Shown piece by piece: positions 26,565-36,382 of a stretch of DNA of 64,000 nt (its first letter is position 1; each line of letters begins with the position of its first letter). This DNA is from Burkholderia stabilis (GTDB lineage Bacteria; Pseudomonadota; Gammaproteobacteria; Burkholderiales; Burkholderiaceae): NCBI RefSeq assembly GCF_001742165.1, contig NZ_CP016443.1, positions 248,001-312,000 of the forward strand, read 5' to 3'. Under the pieces are notes generated by a model. It was given only the letters and a program-made list of their open reading frames with translations, was not told the DNA's origin and did no database searches. A program made the position numbers and the translations under genes.

Positions 26565-27688
26565 GCGACGTGCGTTACGACGTCGTCGTGATCGGCGCCG
26601 GCATCGTCGGCGCGGCGTGCGCGCACGAACTCGCGCAGCGCGGGCTGCGCGTGCTCGTCGTCGACGACGCGAGCGGCGGCGCGACCGGCGCGGGGATGGG
26701 CCACCTCGTCGCGATGGACGACAACGCGGCCGAGCTCGCGCTGAGCCATTACTCGATCGAACTGTGGCGCGCGCTGAGCGGCGAAATGCCGGAAGGCTGC
26801 GCGTACCGCAACTGCGGCACGCTGTGGCTCGCGGCCGATGCGCACGAGATGGATCTCGCCCGCGCGAAGCAGGCGACGCTCGCCGCGCACGGCGTGGCCG
26901 GCGAGCTGATCGACGCGGCGACGCTCGCGCGGCTGGAGCCGATGCTGCGCGCGGGCCTCGGCGGCGCGCTGAAGATTCCCGGCGATGCGATCCTTTATGC
27001 GCCGGTCACCGCGAACTGGTTGCTGCAGCGCGCGCCGCGCATCACGTTGCGCCGCGACCGCGCGGTGGCCGTCGACGGCCCGAGCGTGACGCTCGCGAGC
27101 GGTGAGACGCTGCGCGCGGAGCGCGTGGTCGTCGCGAACGGCGTCGCGGCGCGCACGCTGCTGCCCGAATTGCCGCTGCGCCCGAAGAAGGGCCATCTGC
27201 TGGTTACCGATCGCTATCCGGGCCAGGTGTCGCACCAGCTCGTCGAGCTCGGTTATGCCGCGAGCGCGCATGCGAGCGACGGCACGTCGGTCGCGTTCAA
27301 CGTGCAGCCGCGGCCGACCGGCCAGTTGCTGATCGGCTCGTCGCGCCAGTTCGATACCGAGGATGCGCGCGTCGAGCCGCCCGTGCTCGCGCGCATGCTG
27401 CGTCGCGCGGGCGACTATCTGCCCGGCCTGGCCGACCTGAACGGAATCCGCGCGTGGACGGGGTTCCGCTCCGCGAGCCCCGACGGCCTGCCGCTGCTCG
27501 GCGAGCACCCGGCGCGGCCGGGCGTGTGGCTCGCAGTCGGCCACGAAGGGCTCGGCGTGACGACCGCGCCGGGCAGCGCGCGGCTCGTCGCCGCGCTGAT
27601 GGCCGGCGAACGGCCGCCCATCGACATCGAACCGTATTTGCCGGGACGTTTCTTGACGACGTCCCCCGTAGCCGGAGCGCTTTCATGA
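26561..27688 (+). CDS. lhpB: D-hydroxyproline dehydrogenase, FAD (beta/DAAO-like) subunit
   Basis: A 375-aa flavoprotein of the D-amino acid oxidase fold that oxidises cis-4-hydroxy-D-proline to pyrroline-4-hydroxy-2-carboxylate. The dinucleotide motif [15 protein letters not shown] is at the N-terminus, and [24 protein letters not shown] sequence lies near the substrate domain. It is the catalytic part of a three-subunit membrane-linked dehydrogenase, the other two following with ATGA overlaps. It starts with GTG overlapping the epimerase stop. Confidence 0.88.
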   Translation: MSDVRYDVVVIGAGIVGAACAHELAQRGLRVLVVDDASGGATGAGMGHLVAMDDNAAELALSHYSIELWRALSGEMPEGCAYRNCGTLWLAADAHEMDLARAKQATLAAHGVAGELIDAATLARLEPMLRAGLGGALKIPGDAILYAPVTANWLLQRAPRITLRRDRAVAVDGPSVTLASGETLRAERVVVANGVAARTLLPELPLRPKKGHLLVTDRYPGQVSHQLVELGYAASAHASDGTSVAFNVQPRPTGQLLIGSSRQFDTEDARVEPPVLARMLRRAGDYLPGLADLNGIRAWTGFRSASPDGLPLLGEHPARPGVWLAVGHEGLGVTTAPGSARLVAALMAGERPPIDIEPYLPGRFLTTSPVAGALS

Positions 27689-27918
27689 TCATTCACCTGG
27701 ATGGCCGCGCGCTGACGATCGCCGACGGTGCGACCGTCGCGGCCGCTGTCGCCGCGAGCGGCGACGACACGACGCGCGTGTCGTGCACGGGGGCGGCGCG
27801 CGCGCCGTTTTGCGGGATGGGCATCTGCCAGGAGTGCAGGATGACGATCGATGGCCGCCGCCGTCTGGCGTGCCAGACGCTGTGCCGCGACGGGATGCGG
27901 GTGGAGCGCACACGATGA
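27685..27918 (+). CDS. D-hydroxyproline dehydrogenase, small [2Fe-2S] subunit
   Basis: A 77-aa ferredoxin-like subunit. Cys43, Cys48, Cys51 and Cys63 form the plant-type [2Fe-2S] pattern (CGMGICQEC ... C). It hands electrons from the FAD subunit to the larger subunit encoded next. It is coupled on both sides by four-base overlaps, which supports a fixed subunit ratio. Confidence 0.88.
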   Translation: MIIHLDGRALTIADGATVAAAVAASGDDTTRVSCTGAARAPFCGMGICQECRMTIDGRRRLACQTLCRDGMRVERTR

Positions 27919-29183
27919 AACAGGAACGACTGAGCGTCGACGTCGCGATCGTCGGCGCGGGGCCGGCCGGGTTGTCGGCCGCGCGCGCCGCCGCGCAAGG
28001 CGGCGCAACCGTGGCGATCGTCGACGACAACCCGCGTGCTGGCGGGCAGATCTGGCGGCAGGGCGCCGCCGCCGCTGCGCCGCCGGCCGCCGCCGAGCGC
28101 CTCGCCGGGCTGCGGCTGCCGAACGTCACGCATCTCGCGGCGACGCGCATCGTCGCCGAAACGCAGCCCGGCACGCTGTTGCTCGAAGATGACGAACGCG
28201 GGCTGCTGCTCGACTACCGGACGCTGATTCTCTGCTGCGGCGCGCGCGAACTGCTGCTGCCGTTCCCGGGCTGGACGCTGCCGGGCGTCACGGGTGCGGG
28301 CGGTTTGCAGGCGCTGATCAAGTACGGCCTCGACGTGCGCGGGCAGCGCACGGTGATCGCCGGTAGCGGGCCATTGCTGCTCGCGAGCGCGGCAACGGCG
28401 CGTCAGGCCGGCGCGCGCGTGTCGCACGTGCTCGAACAGGCCGCGTGGGGCGACGTGACGGGTTTCGGCGCTGGGCTGTGGCGCTGGCCGTCGAAGCTCG
28501 CGCAGGCCGCGAAGCTGGTCACGCCTGCCTATCGGCCCGATGCGTACGTCGTCGAAGCGTTCGGCGACAAGCGGCTCGAACGCGTGCGAATCTGGCAGGG
28601 CGGCCGCGAGTTCGACGTCGACTGCGACCGGCTCGCGTGCGGTTTCGGGCTCGTGCCGAACACCGTGCTGCCGAGCCATCTCGGCTGCAGGATCGAGAAC
28701 GGCGCGGTGGCGGTCGACGCGCACCAGCGCACGAGCCGAGACGGCCACTTCGCGGCCGGTGAGTGCACGGGTGTCGGCGGCAGCGAGCTGGCGATGGTCG
28801 AAGGCGAGATCGCCGGTTATGCGGCGACCGGGCAGACGGCGCCGCTCGCCGCGCTCGTCGCGCGGCGAGCGCACTGGCAGGCCTTCGCGGATGCCGTGCG
28901 CGAGCGTTTCGCGATCCGCGAGCCGATCCGCCGGCTCGCGCGGCCCGATACGCTGCTGTGTCGTTGCGAGGACGTGCGTTTCGACGCGGTCGCGCAGGAG
29001 CCGGGCTGGACGGCCGCGAAGCTGCAGTCGCGTTGCGGGATGGGCGCGTGCCAGGGGCGCGTATGCGGTGCGGCCGCGCAGGCGTTGTTCGGCTGGACGC
29101 CGCCCGTGCCGCGTACGCCGCTCGTGCCCGCACGGGTCGGTACGCTGATGCTGGACGGCAGCGCCTCCTGCGACGGCGCCTGA
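27915..29183 (+). CDS. D-hydroxyproline dehydrogenase, large NAD(P)/FAD-type (alpha) subunit
   Basis: A 422-aa pyridine-nucleotide-disulfide-type flavoprotein. It has an N-terminal FAD site (VAIVGAGPAGLSAARAAA), a second nucleotide fold (RTVIAGSGPLLLA) and a C-terminal BFD-like [2Fe-2S] region (CRCEDV, then RCGMGACQGRVCG). It resembles the alpha subunit of heterotrimeric proline dehydrogenases and of the LhpBEF enzyme. It ends the plus-strand arm and faces a convergent regulator. Confidence 0.87.
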   Translation: MKQERLSVDVAIVGAGPAGLSAARAAAQGGATVAIVDDNPRAGGQIWRQGAAAAAPPAAAERLAGLRLPNVTHLAATRIVAETQPGTLLLEDDERGLLLDYRTLILCCGARELLLPFPGWTLPGVTGAGGLQALIKYGLDVRGQRTVIAGSGPLLLASAATARQAGARVSHVLEQAAWGDVTGFGAGLWRWPSKLAQAAKLVTPAYRPDAYVVEAFGDKRLERVRIWQGGREFDVDCDRLACGFGLVPNTVLPSHLGCRIENGAVAVDAHQRTSRDGHFAAGECTGVGGSELAMVEGEIAGYAATGQTAPLAALVARRAHWQAFADAVRERFAIREPIRRLARPDTLLCRCEDVRFDAVAQEPGWTAAKLQSRCGMGACQGRVCGAAAQALFGWTPPVPRTPLVPARVGTLMLDGSASCDGA

Positions 29184-29197
29184 CGCATTGCGGCGAA

Positions 29198-29221
29198 GCG
29201 GCCCGGTCGGTGCCGGGCCGC
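29198..29221. terminator. hairpin between convergent hydroxyproline and mhbR genes
   Basis: GCGGCCCGG and CCGGGCCGC form a perfect 9-bp stem with a 6-base loop. It lies 15 bases past one stop and 6 bases from the other, so it can serve both strands. There is no T run. Confidence 0.45.
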
Positions 29222-29226
29222 GCCAT

Positions 29227-30171
29227 TCACTCCACCTTCACTTTCTCCCATCCGCCCACCTGGGGCGCCGCACAGGCGCGCAGGCACTCGATCGTCGCGG
29301 CCACGGCCGCGCGATTCGCGCTGTCGGGATGCCAGTACATCGATACCGCACCCTGGCCCTCGAGCTCCATCGGCAGGATGCGGATCGCGTTCAGTTGCGC
29401 GAAGCGCCGCGCGGCACGGTGCGACGCGACGCCCAGCAGGTCGGTATTGTTCAGCAGCGTGAGGTTGAGGATCGACGAATTCGATTCGACGCAGTGCGGC
29501 GGCTGTACGCGGCCGGCGGCCGTCAGCGCAGCCTGCAGCGCGTTGTGCACGGGCGTGCCCGACGGCCAGACGATCCACGGGTAGGCGAGTACGTCGTCCC
29601 AGCCGACCGAGGACGCGCCGGCGAGCGCGTGACCGGGCCGCGCGACGAACACGACCGGATCGACATACAGCGCTTCGGCCCGCAGGTGCGGATCGACGGA
29701 CGTCGAGCCCGAGCGGCCCACGACGATGTCCAGTTCGCTGTGCGCAAGCTGCGGCATCAACTGGTTCATCGTGCTTTCGGTGAGCCGCACCTGCGCGCGC
29801 GGCATCCGTTTCAGCAGTTGCGACACCGCGAGCGGCACCGTGTCGGCCGCCGCGACGCCCGACGTGCCGATCGTCACGAGGCCGCTGCCGCCTTCGCGCA
29901 GCGCGGCCATGTCGTCGCGCGCGACGTCGAGTTGCGCCTCGACACGGCGCGCGTGCTCGATCAGCGCTTCGCCGTAGGGCGTCGGCCGCAGGCCGCGCGC
30001 ATGCCGCTCGAACAGCGGCAGCCCGACATCCTCCTCCAGTTCCTTCAGCCATTTCGACAGCGCGGGCTGCGTGGTCGCGAGCGCCGCCGCCGACTGGCTC
30101 AGGTTGCCGGTGCCGGCCAGGCTCAGCAGTACCTGCAAATGCCGCAATCGCAGCCGGTGGGTCCAGTCCAT
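29227..30171 (-). CDS. mhbR: LysR-family regulator of the gentisate operon
   Basis: A 314-aa LysR activator. The HTH is at about 10-60 (HLQVLLSLAGTGNLSQSAAALATTQPALSKWLKEL), then a type-2 periplasmic-binding effector domain. It is divergent from the gentisate dioxygenase gene, as mhbR is in Klebsiella, so 3-hydroxybenzoate or gentisate is the likely inducer. The ATG at 30171 gives MDWTHRLRLRHLQ; upstream in-frame codons are AT-rich promoter DNA. Confidence 0.88.
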   Translation of the reverse strand: MDWTHRLRLRHLQVLLSLAGTGNLSQSAAALATTQPALSKWLKELEEDVGLPLFERHARGLRPTPYGEALIEHARRVEAQLDVARDDMAALREGGSGLVTIGTSGVAAADTVPLAVSQLLKRMPRAQVRLTESTMNQLMPQLAHSELDIVVGRSGSTSVDPHLRAEALYVDPVVFVARPGHALAGASSVGWDDVLAYPWIVWPSGTPVHNALQAALTAAGRVQPPHCVESNSSILNLTLLNNTDLLGVASHRAARRFAQLNAIRILPMELEGQGAVSMYWHPDSANRAAVAATIECLRACAAPQVGGWEKVKVE

Positions 30172-30196
30172 CGCATGCCTCGTCGCAAAAAGGTAT

Positions 30197-30214
30197 ATCC
30201 AGAACAATATGGAT
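30197..30214. promoter_or_regulatory. probable LysR binding dyad in the mhbR-mhbD gap
   Basis: ATCCA-N8-TGGAT, an 18-base dyad in an AT-rich stretch 26 bases upstream of the regulator and 122 bases before the dioxygenase gene. The position fits the recognition site of an autoregulated LysR activator. Confidence 0.45.
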
Positions 30215-30335
30215 CAGATGATTTAACCATTTTACCGGGTATGTCTGGGTCGAATATAAATCGGTTGACGGACCGCAGCACGGTCCCCGACCCGACACAG
30301 CGCCGACGCCGATCGGCCGACTCCAAGGAGACATC

Positions 30336-31382
30336 ATGACGACCCGCCATCCGGACGTGCCGCGCGCCGCCTACTACGCTCGGATCGCCGAGCAGCGCCT
30401 CGCGCCGTTGTGGGAATCGCTGCACAACCTCGTGCCGACCTCCCCGCAACCGGCCGCACAGGCCGCGATCTGGAAGTACGCGCAGGTGCGCGACCTCGTG
30501 ATGCAGGCCGGCAGCGTGATCAGCGCGGAGGAGGCCGTGCGCCGCGTGCTGGTGCTGGAGAACCCGGGGCTGCCCGGCAAGTCGAGCATGACGCCGAGCC
30601 TGTATGCGGGGCTGCAACTGATCCTGCCGGGCGAGATCGCGCCGAGCCACCGGCATACGCAGTCGGCGCTGCGCTTCATCGTCGAAGGGCGCGGCGCGTG
30701 GACGGCCGTGAACGGCGAACGCACGACGATGCATCCGGGCGACTTCATCATCACGCCGTCGTGGGCGTGGCACGACCACGGCAACCCGTCGGAAGACGAG
30801 GGCGGCGAGCCGGTCGTGTGGCTCGACGGGCTCGACATTCCGCTCGTCGCGAGCCTCGATGCGGGCTTTGCGGAGAACTACCCGGAAGCCGTGCAGCCCG
30901 TGAATCGCCCGGAAGGCGACAGCTTTGCGCGCTTCGGCCACAACATGGCGCCGGTGCGGCATCGCGCGAGCGACCCGACGTCGCCGGTGTTCAGCTACCC
31001 GTATGCGCGTACCCGCGAGGCGCTCGACACGCTGTACCGCAGCGGCGAGCTCGATGCGTGGGACGGCGTGAAGCTGCGCTACGTGAACCCCGCGACGGGC
31101 GGCTGGCCGATGCCGACCATCGCGACCTTCATGCAGTTCCTGCCCGCCGGCTTCGACGGCCGCACGTACCGCAGCACCGACGCGACGATCTACTGCGTCG
31201 TCGAAGGCAGCGGCACCGCGCACATCGGCGGCGATGCCTTCCCGTTCGAGCCGCACGACATCTTCGTCGCGCCGTCGTGGGCGCCCGTGCGGTTGTCGGC
31301 GTCGTCCGACAGCGTGCTGTTCAGCTATTCCGACCGGCCCGTGCTGTCCGCGCTGAACCTGTTGCGCGAAGCGCGCGACTGA
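30336..31382 (+). CDS. mhbD: gentisate 1,2-dioxygenase
   Basis: A 348-aa bicupin Fe(II) enzyme that opens gentisate (2,5-dihydroxybenzoate) to maleylpyruvate. N-terminal cupin ligands are His105 and His107 ([12 protein letters not shown]) and His146 (WAWHDHG); the second cupin (about 255-330) lacks the full metal set, as is normal. AAGGAG precedes the ATG. First gene of a five-gene operon that also supplies the isomerase, hydrolase, hydroxylase and transporter. Confidence 0.94.
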   Translation: MTTRHPDVPRAAYYARIAEQRLAPLWESLHNLVPTSPQPAAQAAIWKYAQVRDLVMQAGSVISAEEAVRRVLVLENPGLPGKSSMTPSLYAGLQLILPGEIAPSHRHTQSALRFIVEGRGAWTAVNGERTTMHPGDFIITPSWAWHDHGNPSEDEGGEPVVWLDGLDIPLVASLDAGFAENYPEAVQPVNRPEGDSFARFGHNMAPVRHRASDPTSPVFSYPYARTREALDTLYRSGELDAWDGVKLRYVNPATGGWPMPTIATFMQFLPAGFDGRTYRSTDATIYCVVEGSGTAHIGGDAFPFEPHDIFVAPSWAPVRLSASSDSVLFSYSDRPVLSALNLLREARD

Positions 31383-31476
31383 CGCCGGCCCGTCTTTCGG
31401 CCGCTTCATCGATCCGTTTTCCGTGCGCCGCCGCGCGGCGCGCGTCCCTTCGTTCATGTCTACGCTGGAGCCCCTC

Positions 31477-32175
31477 ATGACTTTCGTTTTCCCGCCCGAA
31501 GCCCCGGTGGCGCTGCCCGTCGCCGGCAGCGATGCCCGATTTGCCGTGCGCCGCGTCTATTGCGTCGGCCGCAACTACGCGGCCCATGCCCGCGAAATGG
31601 GCTTCGATCCCGATCGCGAGCCCCCGTTCTTCTTCTGCAAGCCGGCCGATTCGATCGTGCCGGTGGCGTACGGCGAAACGCTCGATCTCGCCTATCCGTC
31701 GCAGACGCAGAACTATCACTACGAAGCCGAACTCGTCGCGGTGATCGGCAAGGGCGGCGCGGACATCCCGCTCGAGCGCGCGCTCGAACACGTGTGGGGC
31801 TATGCGGTCGGCCTCGACATGACGCGCCGCGACCTGCAGATGAAGATGCGCGAGATGGGCCGGCCGTGGGAGATCGGCAAGGCGTTCGACCGCTCCGCGC
31901 CGATCGGGCCCGTGCATCCGGCGAGCGAAGTCGGTCATTTCGAGCAGGGCGGGCTGTGGCTGACCGTCAACGGCGCGACGAAGCAGAAGAGCGACGTGTC
32001 GCACCTGATCTGGTCGGTCGCGGAGACGATCGCCGACCTGTCGAAGTTCTTCCGCCTCGAACCGGGCGACGTGATCTTTACCGGCACGCCCGAGGGTGTC
32101 GGCGCGGTGGTCGCGGGCGATGTGATGAAGGTCGGCGTCGAGCGGCTCGGCGAACTGACCGTGCGCGTGGTCTGA
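31477..32175 (+). CDS. mhbH: fumarylpyruvate hydrolase
   Basis: A 232-aa FAH-family hydrolase that splits fumarylpyruvate into fumarate and pyruvate. The RNYAAHAREMG motif and the metal ligands Glu83 and Glu85 (NYHYEAELVAVIG) are visible, as is GDVIFTGTPEGVG near the C-terminus. GGAG lies 6 bases before the ATG at 31477, which makes this start better than the ATG at 31456. Confidence 0.92.
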   Translation: MTFVFPPEAPVALPVAGSDARFAVRRVYCVGRNYAAHAREMGFDPDREPPFFFCKPADSIVPVAYGETLDLAYPSQTQNYHYEAELVAVIGKGGADIPLERALEHVWGYAVGLDMTRRDLQMKMREMGRPWEIGKAFDRSAPIGPVHPASEVGHFEQGGLWLTVNGATKQKSDVSHLIWSVAETIADLSKFFRLEPGDVIFTGTPEGVGAVVAGDVMKVGVERLGELTVRVV

Positions 32176-32200
32176 CGCGCTTTCCCAGAAAGGTCACATC

Positions 32201-32842
32201 GTGCAACTGCATAGCTTCTTCAACAGTTCGACGTCCTACCGGGTGCGCATCGCGCTCGCGCTGAAAGGGCTGTCTTACGACACGCTGCCCGTGAACATCC
32301 GCACCGGCGAGCATCGCGACGCCGACTACGTCGCGCAGGTGAACCCGTCGGCGGCGGTGCCGGCGCTGGTCGACGGCGATTTCCGTCTCGGCCAGTCGCT
32401 CGCGATTCTCGATTACCTCGACCAGATTCAGCCAGCGCCTCGGCTGATTCCGCTCGAGCCGCATCGTCGCGCCCGCGTGCTGGAGCTGGCGTCGGCGATC
32501 GCGTGCGACATCCATCCCGTCAACAACCTGCGCGTGCTGCGCTATCTCGACGTCGAGCTGAAGGTCACGCCGCAACAGAAGACCGCGTGGTACCGGCACT
32601 GGATCGCGGAGGGGATGGCCGCCGTCGAGCGGCTGCTCGACCGCACGGACGAGGGGCCCTGGTGCTTCGGCGACGCCCCGACGCTGGCCGACGTGTGTCT
32701 CGTGCCGCAGGTCGCGAACGCATTGCGGATGGACTGCGATCTGAGCGCGTATCCGCGCTGCCTCGCGATCTATGAACACGCGCGGCGCGAGCCGGCTTTC
32801 GACGCTGCGCAACCGCAGCGGCAACCGGATTACGTCGCGTAA
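32201..32842 (+). CDS. mhbI: maleylpyruvate isomerase (zeta-class GST)
   Basis: A 213-aa glutathione S-transferase-fold isomerase converting maleylpyruvate to fumarylpyruvate. The zeta-class motif SSTSYRVRIAL (9-19) binds glutathione through its first Ser, so the pathway here is the glutathione-dependent type. The start is GTG, preceded by AAAGG. It lies between the hydrolase and hydroxylase genes with gaps under 30 bases. Confidence 0.92.
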   Translation: MQLHSFFNSSTSYRVRIALALKGLSYDTLPVNIRTGEHRDADYVAQVNPSAAVPALVDGDFRLGQSLAILDYLDQIQPAPRLIPLEPHRRARVLELASAIACDIHPVNNLRVLRYLDVELKVTPQQKTAWYRHWIAEGMAAVERLLDRTDEGPWCFGDAPTLADVCLVPQVANALRMDCDLSAYPRCLAIYEHARREPAFDAAQPQRQPDYVA

Positions 32843-32860
32843 CACGAAGCAGGAGACAAC

Positions 32861-34069
32861 ATGGACGAGACAAACAACCACGGCCGGCGCGTACTCGTGA
32901 TCGGCGGCGGGATCGGCGGGCTGGCGGCGGCGCTTGCACTCGCGCGCCAGGGCATTCGCGTGAAGCTGCTCGAGCAGGCTGCCGAGATCGGCGAGATCGG
33001 TGCGGGAATCCAGCTCGCCGCGAACGCGTTCAACGCGCTCGACGCGCTGGGTGTCGGCGAAGCCGCGCGCGGCCGCGCGGTGTTCACCGACCGGCTGCAG
33101 CTGATGGACGCGGTCGATGCGCGCGAGGTCGTGCGGATCGACACGGGTGCCGCGTATCGCGAACGCTTCGGCAATCCGTATGCGGTGATCCATCGCGCGG
33201 ACATTCATCTGTCGATCTACGAGGCGGTCAAGGACCATCCGCTGATCGAATTCCGGACGAGTACGCAGGTGTGCGGATTCGAGCAGGACGGCAACGGCGT
33301 GACCGTGACCGACCAGCACGGCGAACGCCATCGTGCCGAGGCGGTGATCGGCTGCGACGGCGTGAAGTCCGTGATCCGTCAGGCGCTGATCGGCGACGCG
33401 CATCGCGTGACGGGGCACGTCGTGTATCGCGCGGTGGTCGACACCGACAACATGCCGAAGGATCTGCGGATCAACGCGCCGGTCGTGTGGGCCGGCCCGC
33501 ATTGCCATCTGGTCCACTATCCGCTGCGCGGCGGACGGCAATACAACCTCGTCGTCACGTTCCACAGCCGCGAGCGGGAGACCTGGGGCGTGCGCGAAGG
33601 CAGCAAGGAAGAGGTGCTGTCGTACTTCGACGGCGTGCATCCGTTGCCGAAGCAGATGCTCGACCGGCCGACGTCGTGGAAGCGCTGGGCGACCGCCGAT
33701 CGCGACCCGGTCGAGCGCTGGAGCGCGGGCCGTGCGACGGTGCTCGGCGACGCCGCGCACCCGATGACGCAATACCTCGCACAGGGCGCATGCCAGGCGC
33801 TCGAGGATGCCGTGACGCTCGGCGCCGCCGTCGCGCAGACCGACGGCGATTTCGAGGCCGCGTTCGCGCTGGTCGAGCGCGTGCGGATTCCGCGTACCGC
33901 GCGGGTGCTGTATTCGGCGCGCGAAATGGGACGGGTCTATCACGCGAAAGGCGTCGAGCGGGAGGTGCGCAACGGGCTCTGGGTCGGCCGCACGCAGGCG
34001 CAGTTCTACGAAGCGCTCGACTGGCTGCACGGCTGGCGCGCGGAGGATTGCCTGAAGCCGGTCGCATAA
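32861..34069 (+). CDS. mhbM: 3-hydroxybenzoate 6-hydroxylase
   Basis: A 402-aa class-A FAD monooxygenase that turns 3-hydroxybenzoate into gentisate using NAD(P)H and O2. The FAD motif GGGIGG (15-20), the DG motif (IGCDGVKSVIRQ) and GDAAHPMTQYLAQGACQ are clear. The tail's FAD-loop sequence matches 3HB6H rather than salicylate hydroxylase, and the gentisate operon supports this. AGGAGA is 8 bases upstream of the ATG. Confidence 0.92.
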   Translation: MDETNNHGRRVLVIGGGIGGLAAALALARQGIRVKLLEQAAEIGEIGAGIQLAANAFNALDALGVGEAARGRAVFTDRLQLMDAVDAREVVRIDTGAAYRERFGNPYAVIHRADIHLSIYEAVKDHPLIEFRTSTQVCGFEQDGNGVTVTDQHGERHRAEAVIGCDGVKSVIRQALIGDAHRVTGHVVYRAVVDTDNMPKDLRINAPVVWAGPHCHLVHYPLRGGRQYNLVVTFHSRERETWGVREGSKEEVLSYFDGVHPLPKQMLDRPTSWKRWATADRDPVERWSAGRATVLGDAAHPMTQYLAQGACQALEDAVTLGAAVAQTDGDFEAAFALVERVRIPRTARVLYSAREMGRVYHAKGVEREVRNGLWVGRTQAQFYEALDWLHGWRAEDCLKPVA

Positions 34070-34148
34070 CACGCGCTTTCAACCCGATACCGGCGGCGCG
34101 CATTTCAACGATACGACGCGCGACCGCCCTCATGGAGGAGACACCATC

Positions 34149-35510
34149 ATGGCCGATACGCTGTCCATCGACGTCAGCCAATGGATCGACCGGCATCGCG
34201 TCGCGCCGTTTCAGATCGCGATCGTCGTACTGTGCTTTCTGATCGTCGCGATCGACGGTTTCGATACCGCGTCGATCGGTTTCATCGCGCCCGTCATCCG
34301 CGCGGAGTGGGGCCTGTCGCCCGCGCAACTCGCGCCCGTATTCGGTGCGGGGCTGGCCGGACTGATGGCCGGCGCGCTCGTGTTCGGGCCGTTCGGCGAC
34401 CGGTTCGGCCGCAAGCGCCTGCTGCTCGCGTGCGTGGCGTGCTTCGGCATCGCGAGCGCCGCGTCGGCGAGCGCGGGCGGCCTGACCGAGCTGATCGCGT
34501 GGCGTTTCGTGACCGGGCTCGGGCTCGGCGGCGCGATGCCGAATGCGATCACGCTGACGTCCGAATACTGTCCGGCGCGGCGCCGCTCGCTGCTCGTGAC
34601 GACGATGTTCTGCGGCTTCACGATCGGCTCCGCGCTCGGCGGGCTCGTGGCCGCATCGCTGATCGAGCAGGACGGCTGGCGCGCGGTGCTCGTCGTCGGC
34701 GGTGCGGCGCCGCTGCTGCTCCTGCCGGTGCTCGCGTGGCGGCTGCCGGAGTCGGTGCGTTATCTCGTCAATGCCGGCGCGGCCCCCGGGCGGATCGCGG
34801 CGATGCTCGGCCGCATCGCGCCGGACCCGCATCTCGCGCGCGCCTCGTTCGTCGCGCCTGCCGGCAAGCCGGGCGGGTCGCCGCTCGGCCGCCTGTTCGG
34901 CGCCGACCTGCTGCGCGGCACGCTGCTGCTGTGGCTCACGTTCTTCATGAGTCTGCTCGTCATCTACCTGCTGTCGAGCTGGCTGCCGACGCTGCTGCGC
35001 ACGACCGGCGCGACCCTGCAGGCGGCCGCGCGGGTGACCGCGATGTTCCAGGTTGGCGGCACGCTCGGTGCGATCGTCCTCGGCTGGCTGATGGACCGCT
35101 TCGACCCGCACCGCGTGCTGGCGTGCAGCTACGCGGCGGCCGGCGTATTCGTCGCGGCGATCGGTGTGTTTGCCGCATCGCCGTGGGGCGCCGCGCTCGC
35201 CGTGTTCGCTGCCGGTTTCTGCGTGTCGGGCTCGCAGGTCGGCGCGAACGCGCTGTCGGCCGCGTTCTATCCGACCGAGTGCCGGACCACCGGCGTGAGT
35301 TGGGCGAACGGGATCGGTCGCGGCGGATCGGTCGTCGGCTCGATGGCGGGAGGCGCGATGTTGGCGATGGGCGTGCCGCTGACGACCGCGTTTGCCGTCG
35401 TCGCGGCGCCGTGCGTGATCGCGGCGATCGCGGTGCTGGCGCTCGGCATGGTCCGCGCAGGTGCGGCGCGTGCGTCGAGCGCCGACGGAATCGCGGGCGA
35501 GCAAGCCTGA
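34149..35510 (+). CDS. mhbT: aromatic acid:H+ symporter (MFS, AAHS family), probable 3-hydroxybenzoate uptake
   Basis: A 453-aa, 12-TM transporter. The AAHS TM1 motif (LIVAIDGFDTASIGFIAPVI) with its Asp, and the loop 2-3 motif GPFGDRFGRKR, are present. Related permeases take up benzoate, protocatechuate or 3-hydroxybenzoate. Last gene of the operon, 79 bases after the hydroxylase with its own GGAGGAGA ribosome binding site. Confidence 0.9.
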   Translation: MADTLSIDVSQWIDRHRVAPFQIAIVVLCFLIVAIDGFDTASIGFIAPVIRAEWGLSPAQLAPVFGAGLAGLMAGALVFGPFGDRFGRKRLLLACVACFGIASAASASAGGLTELIAWRFVTGLGLGGAMPNAITLTSEYCPARRRSLLVTTMFCGFTIGSALGGLVAASLIEQDGWRAVLVVGGAAPLLLLPVLAWRLPESVRYLVNAGAAPGRIAAMLGRIAPDPHLARASFVAPAGKPGGSPLGRLFGADLLRGTLLLWLTFFMSLLVIYLLSSWLPTLLRTTGATLQAAARVTAMFQVGGTLGAIVLGWLMDRFDPHRVLACSYAAAGVFVAAIGVFAASPWGAALAVFAAGFCVSGSQVGANALSAAFYPTECRTTGVSWANGIGRGGSVVGSMAGGAMLAMGVPLTTAFAVVAAPCVIAAIAVLALGMVRAGAARASSADGIAGEQA

Positions 35511-35556
35511 GCGCAGGAGGGCGCAAGAAGGGGCGACAAGGCTGCAGTGAGTGCCG

Positions 35557-35585
35557 ATATTATATAAATCAATATAATATTGATT
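35557..35585 (+). promoter_or_regulatory. AT-rich double palindrome, operator of the BigR-like regulator
   Basis: Two overlapping perfect dyads: ATATTATAT-N6-ATATAATAT (35557-35580) and AATCAATAT-A-ATATTGATT (35567-35585). They cover the likely -10 region just before the ArsR-type gene. BigR-family repressors bind AT-rich palindromes over the -10 of the operon they control. Confidence 0.65.
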
Positions 35586-35594
35586 ATTTAATTG

Positions 35595-35957
35595 ATGCCC
35601 GCCCCGATGAACGACGATCTTCCCGCCGGGCTGCCCGAGCCCGCCCAGATGCGCGCCGCCGCCGAATCGGCCTGCGCGCTCCTCAAGGTGCTGTCGAATC
35701 CCGACCGGCTGCTGTTGCTGTGCGAACTGTCGCAGGGCGAGCGCTGCGTCAGCGATCTGGAGACGACGCTGGACATCCGCCAGCCGACGCTGTCGCAGCA
35801 GCTCGGCGTGTTGCGCGACCACGCGCTGGTCCGTACGCGCCGCGAAGGCAAGAACATCCACTATTCGCTCGACAGTCCGGCCGCGATCGCGGTGATGGGC
35901 GTGCTGTACGAACAGTTCTGCGGCCCGGCCGCGAAGGGGAAGCGCCGTGCAGCTTGA
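35595..35957 (+). CDS. bigR: ArsR-family regulator, BigR/SqrR-like persulfide sensor
   Basis: A 120-aa winged-helix repressor (HTH about 50-75: CVSDLETTLDIRQPTLSQQLG). Cys43 and Cys109 are 66 residues apart, the same spacing as the redox pair of BigR/SqrR that forms a tri- or tetrasulfide bridge on persulfide stress. Two YeeE/YedE genes follow, as in known BigR operons. The start may be the ATG at 35595 or at 35607; the second loses four residues only. Its stop region overlaps the next GTG start by 11 bases. Confidence 0.8.
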   Translation: MPAPMNDDLPAGLPEPAQMRAAAESACALLKVLSNPDRLLLLCELSQGERCVSDLETTLDIRQPTLSQQLGVLRDHALVRTRREGKNIHYSLDSPAAIAVMGVLYEQFCGPAAKGKRRAA

Positions 35958-36381
35958 TACGTTTCACTTCACGCCTTGGCTGTCGCTGGCAGGCGGCGTG
36001 CTGATCGGGCTCGCGGCCGCGTGGCTCGTCGCATTCAACGGCAGGATTGCCGGCATCAGCGGCATCGTCGGCGGTCTGTTGACGGCGGGGGCGGGGGAGC
36101 GGGACTGGCGCGCCGCATTCGTCGTCGGGCTGATCGCAGCGCCGCTGGTGATGCGTGTCGCCGGAGCCGGTCTCACGCCGCAGGTCGATGCGGGGTGGCC
36201 CGAACTGCTGGCGGCCGGCCTGCTGGTCGGCGTCGGCACGCGATATGCGGGCGGATGCACGAGCGGCCACGGCGTTTGCGGGATGTCGCGCGGTGCGCTG
36301 CGCTCGGTGGTGGCGACGGCGACTTTCATGGTCGCGGGCTTCGTGACCGTATTCGTGCGGCGGCACGTGCTGGGAGGCTGA
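35947..36381 (+). CDS. YeeE/YedE (DUF395) sulfur transporter subunit, first
   Basis: A 144-aa inner-membrane protein with about four TM segments and the family's Cys motif GGCTSGHGVCGMSRG (about 98-112), where one Cys relays thiosulfate or sulfane sulfur in the structure of YeeE. Starts with GTG overlapping the regulator gene. Together with the next gene it forms a split YeeE/YedE channel (PmpA/PmpB type) whose expression should rise when the regulator senses persulfide. Confidence 0.85.
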   Translation: MQLDTFHFTPWLSLAGGVLIGLAAAWLVAFNGRIAGISGIVGGLLTAGAGERDWRAAFVVGLIAAPLVMRVAGAGLTPQVDAGWPELLAAGLLVGVGTRYAGGCTSGHGVCGMSRGALRSVVATATFMVAGFVTVFVRRHVLGG

Positions 36382-36382
36382 C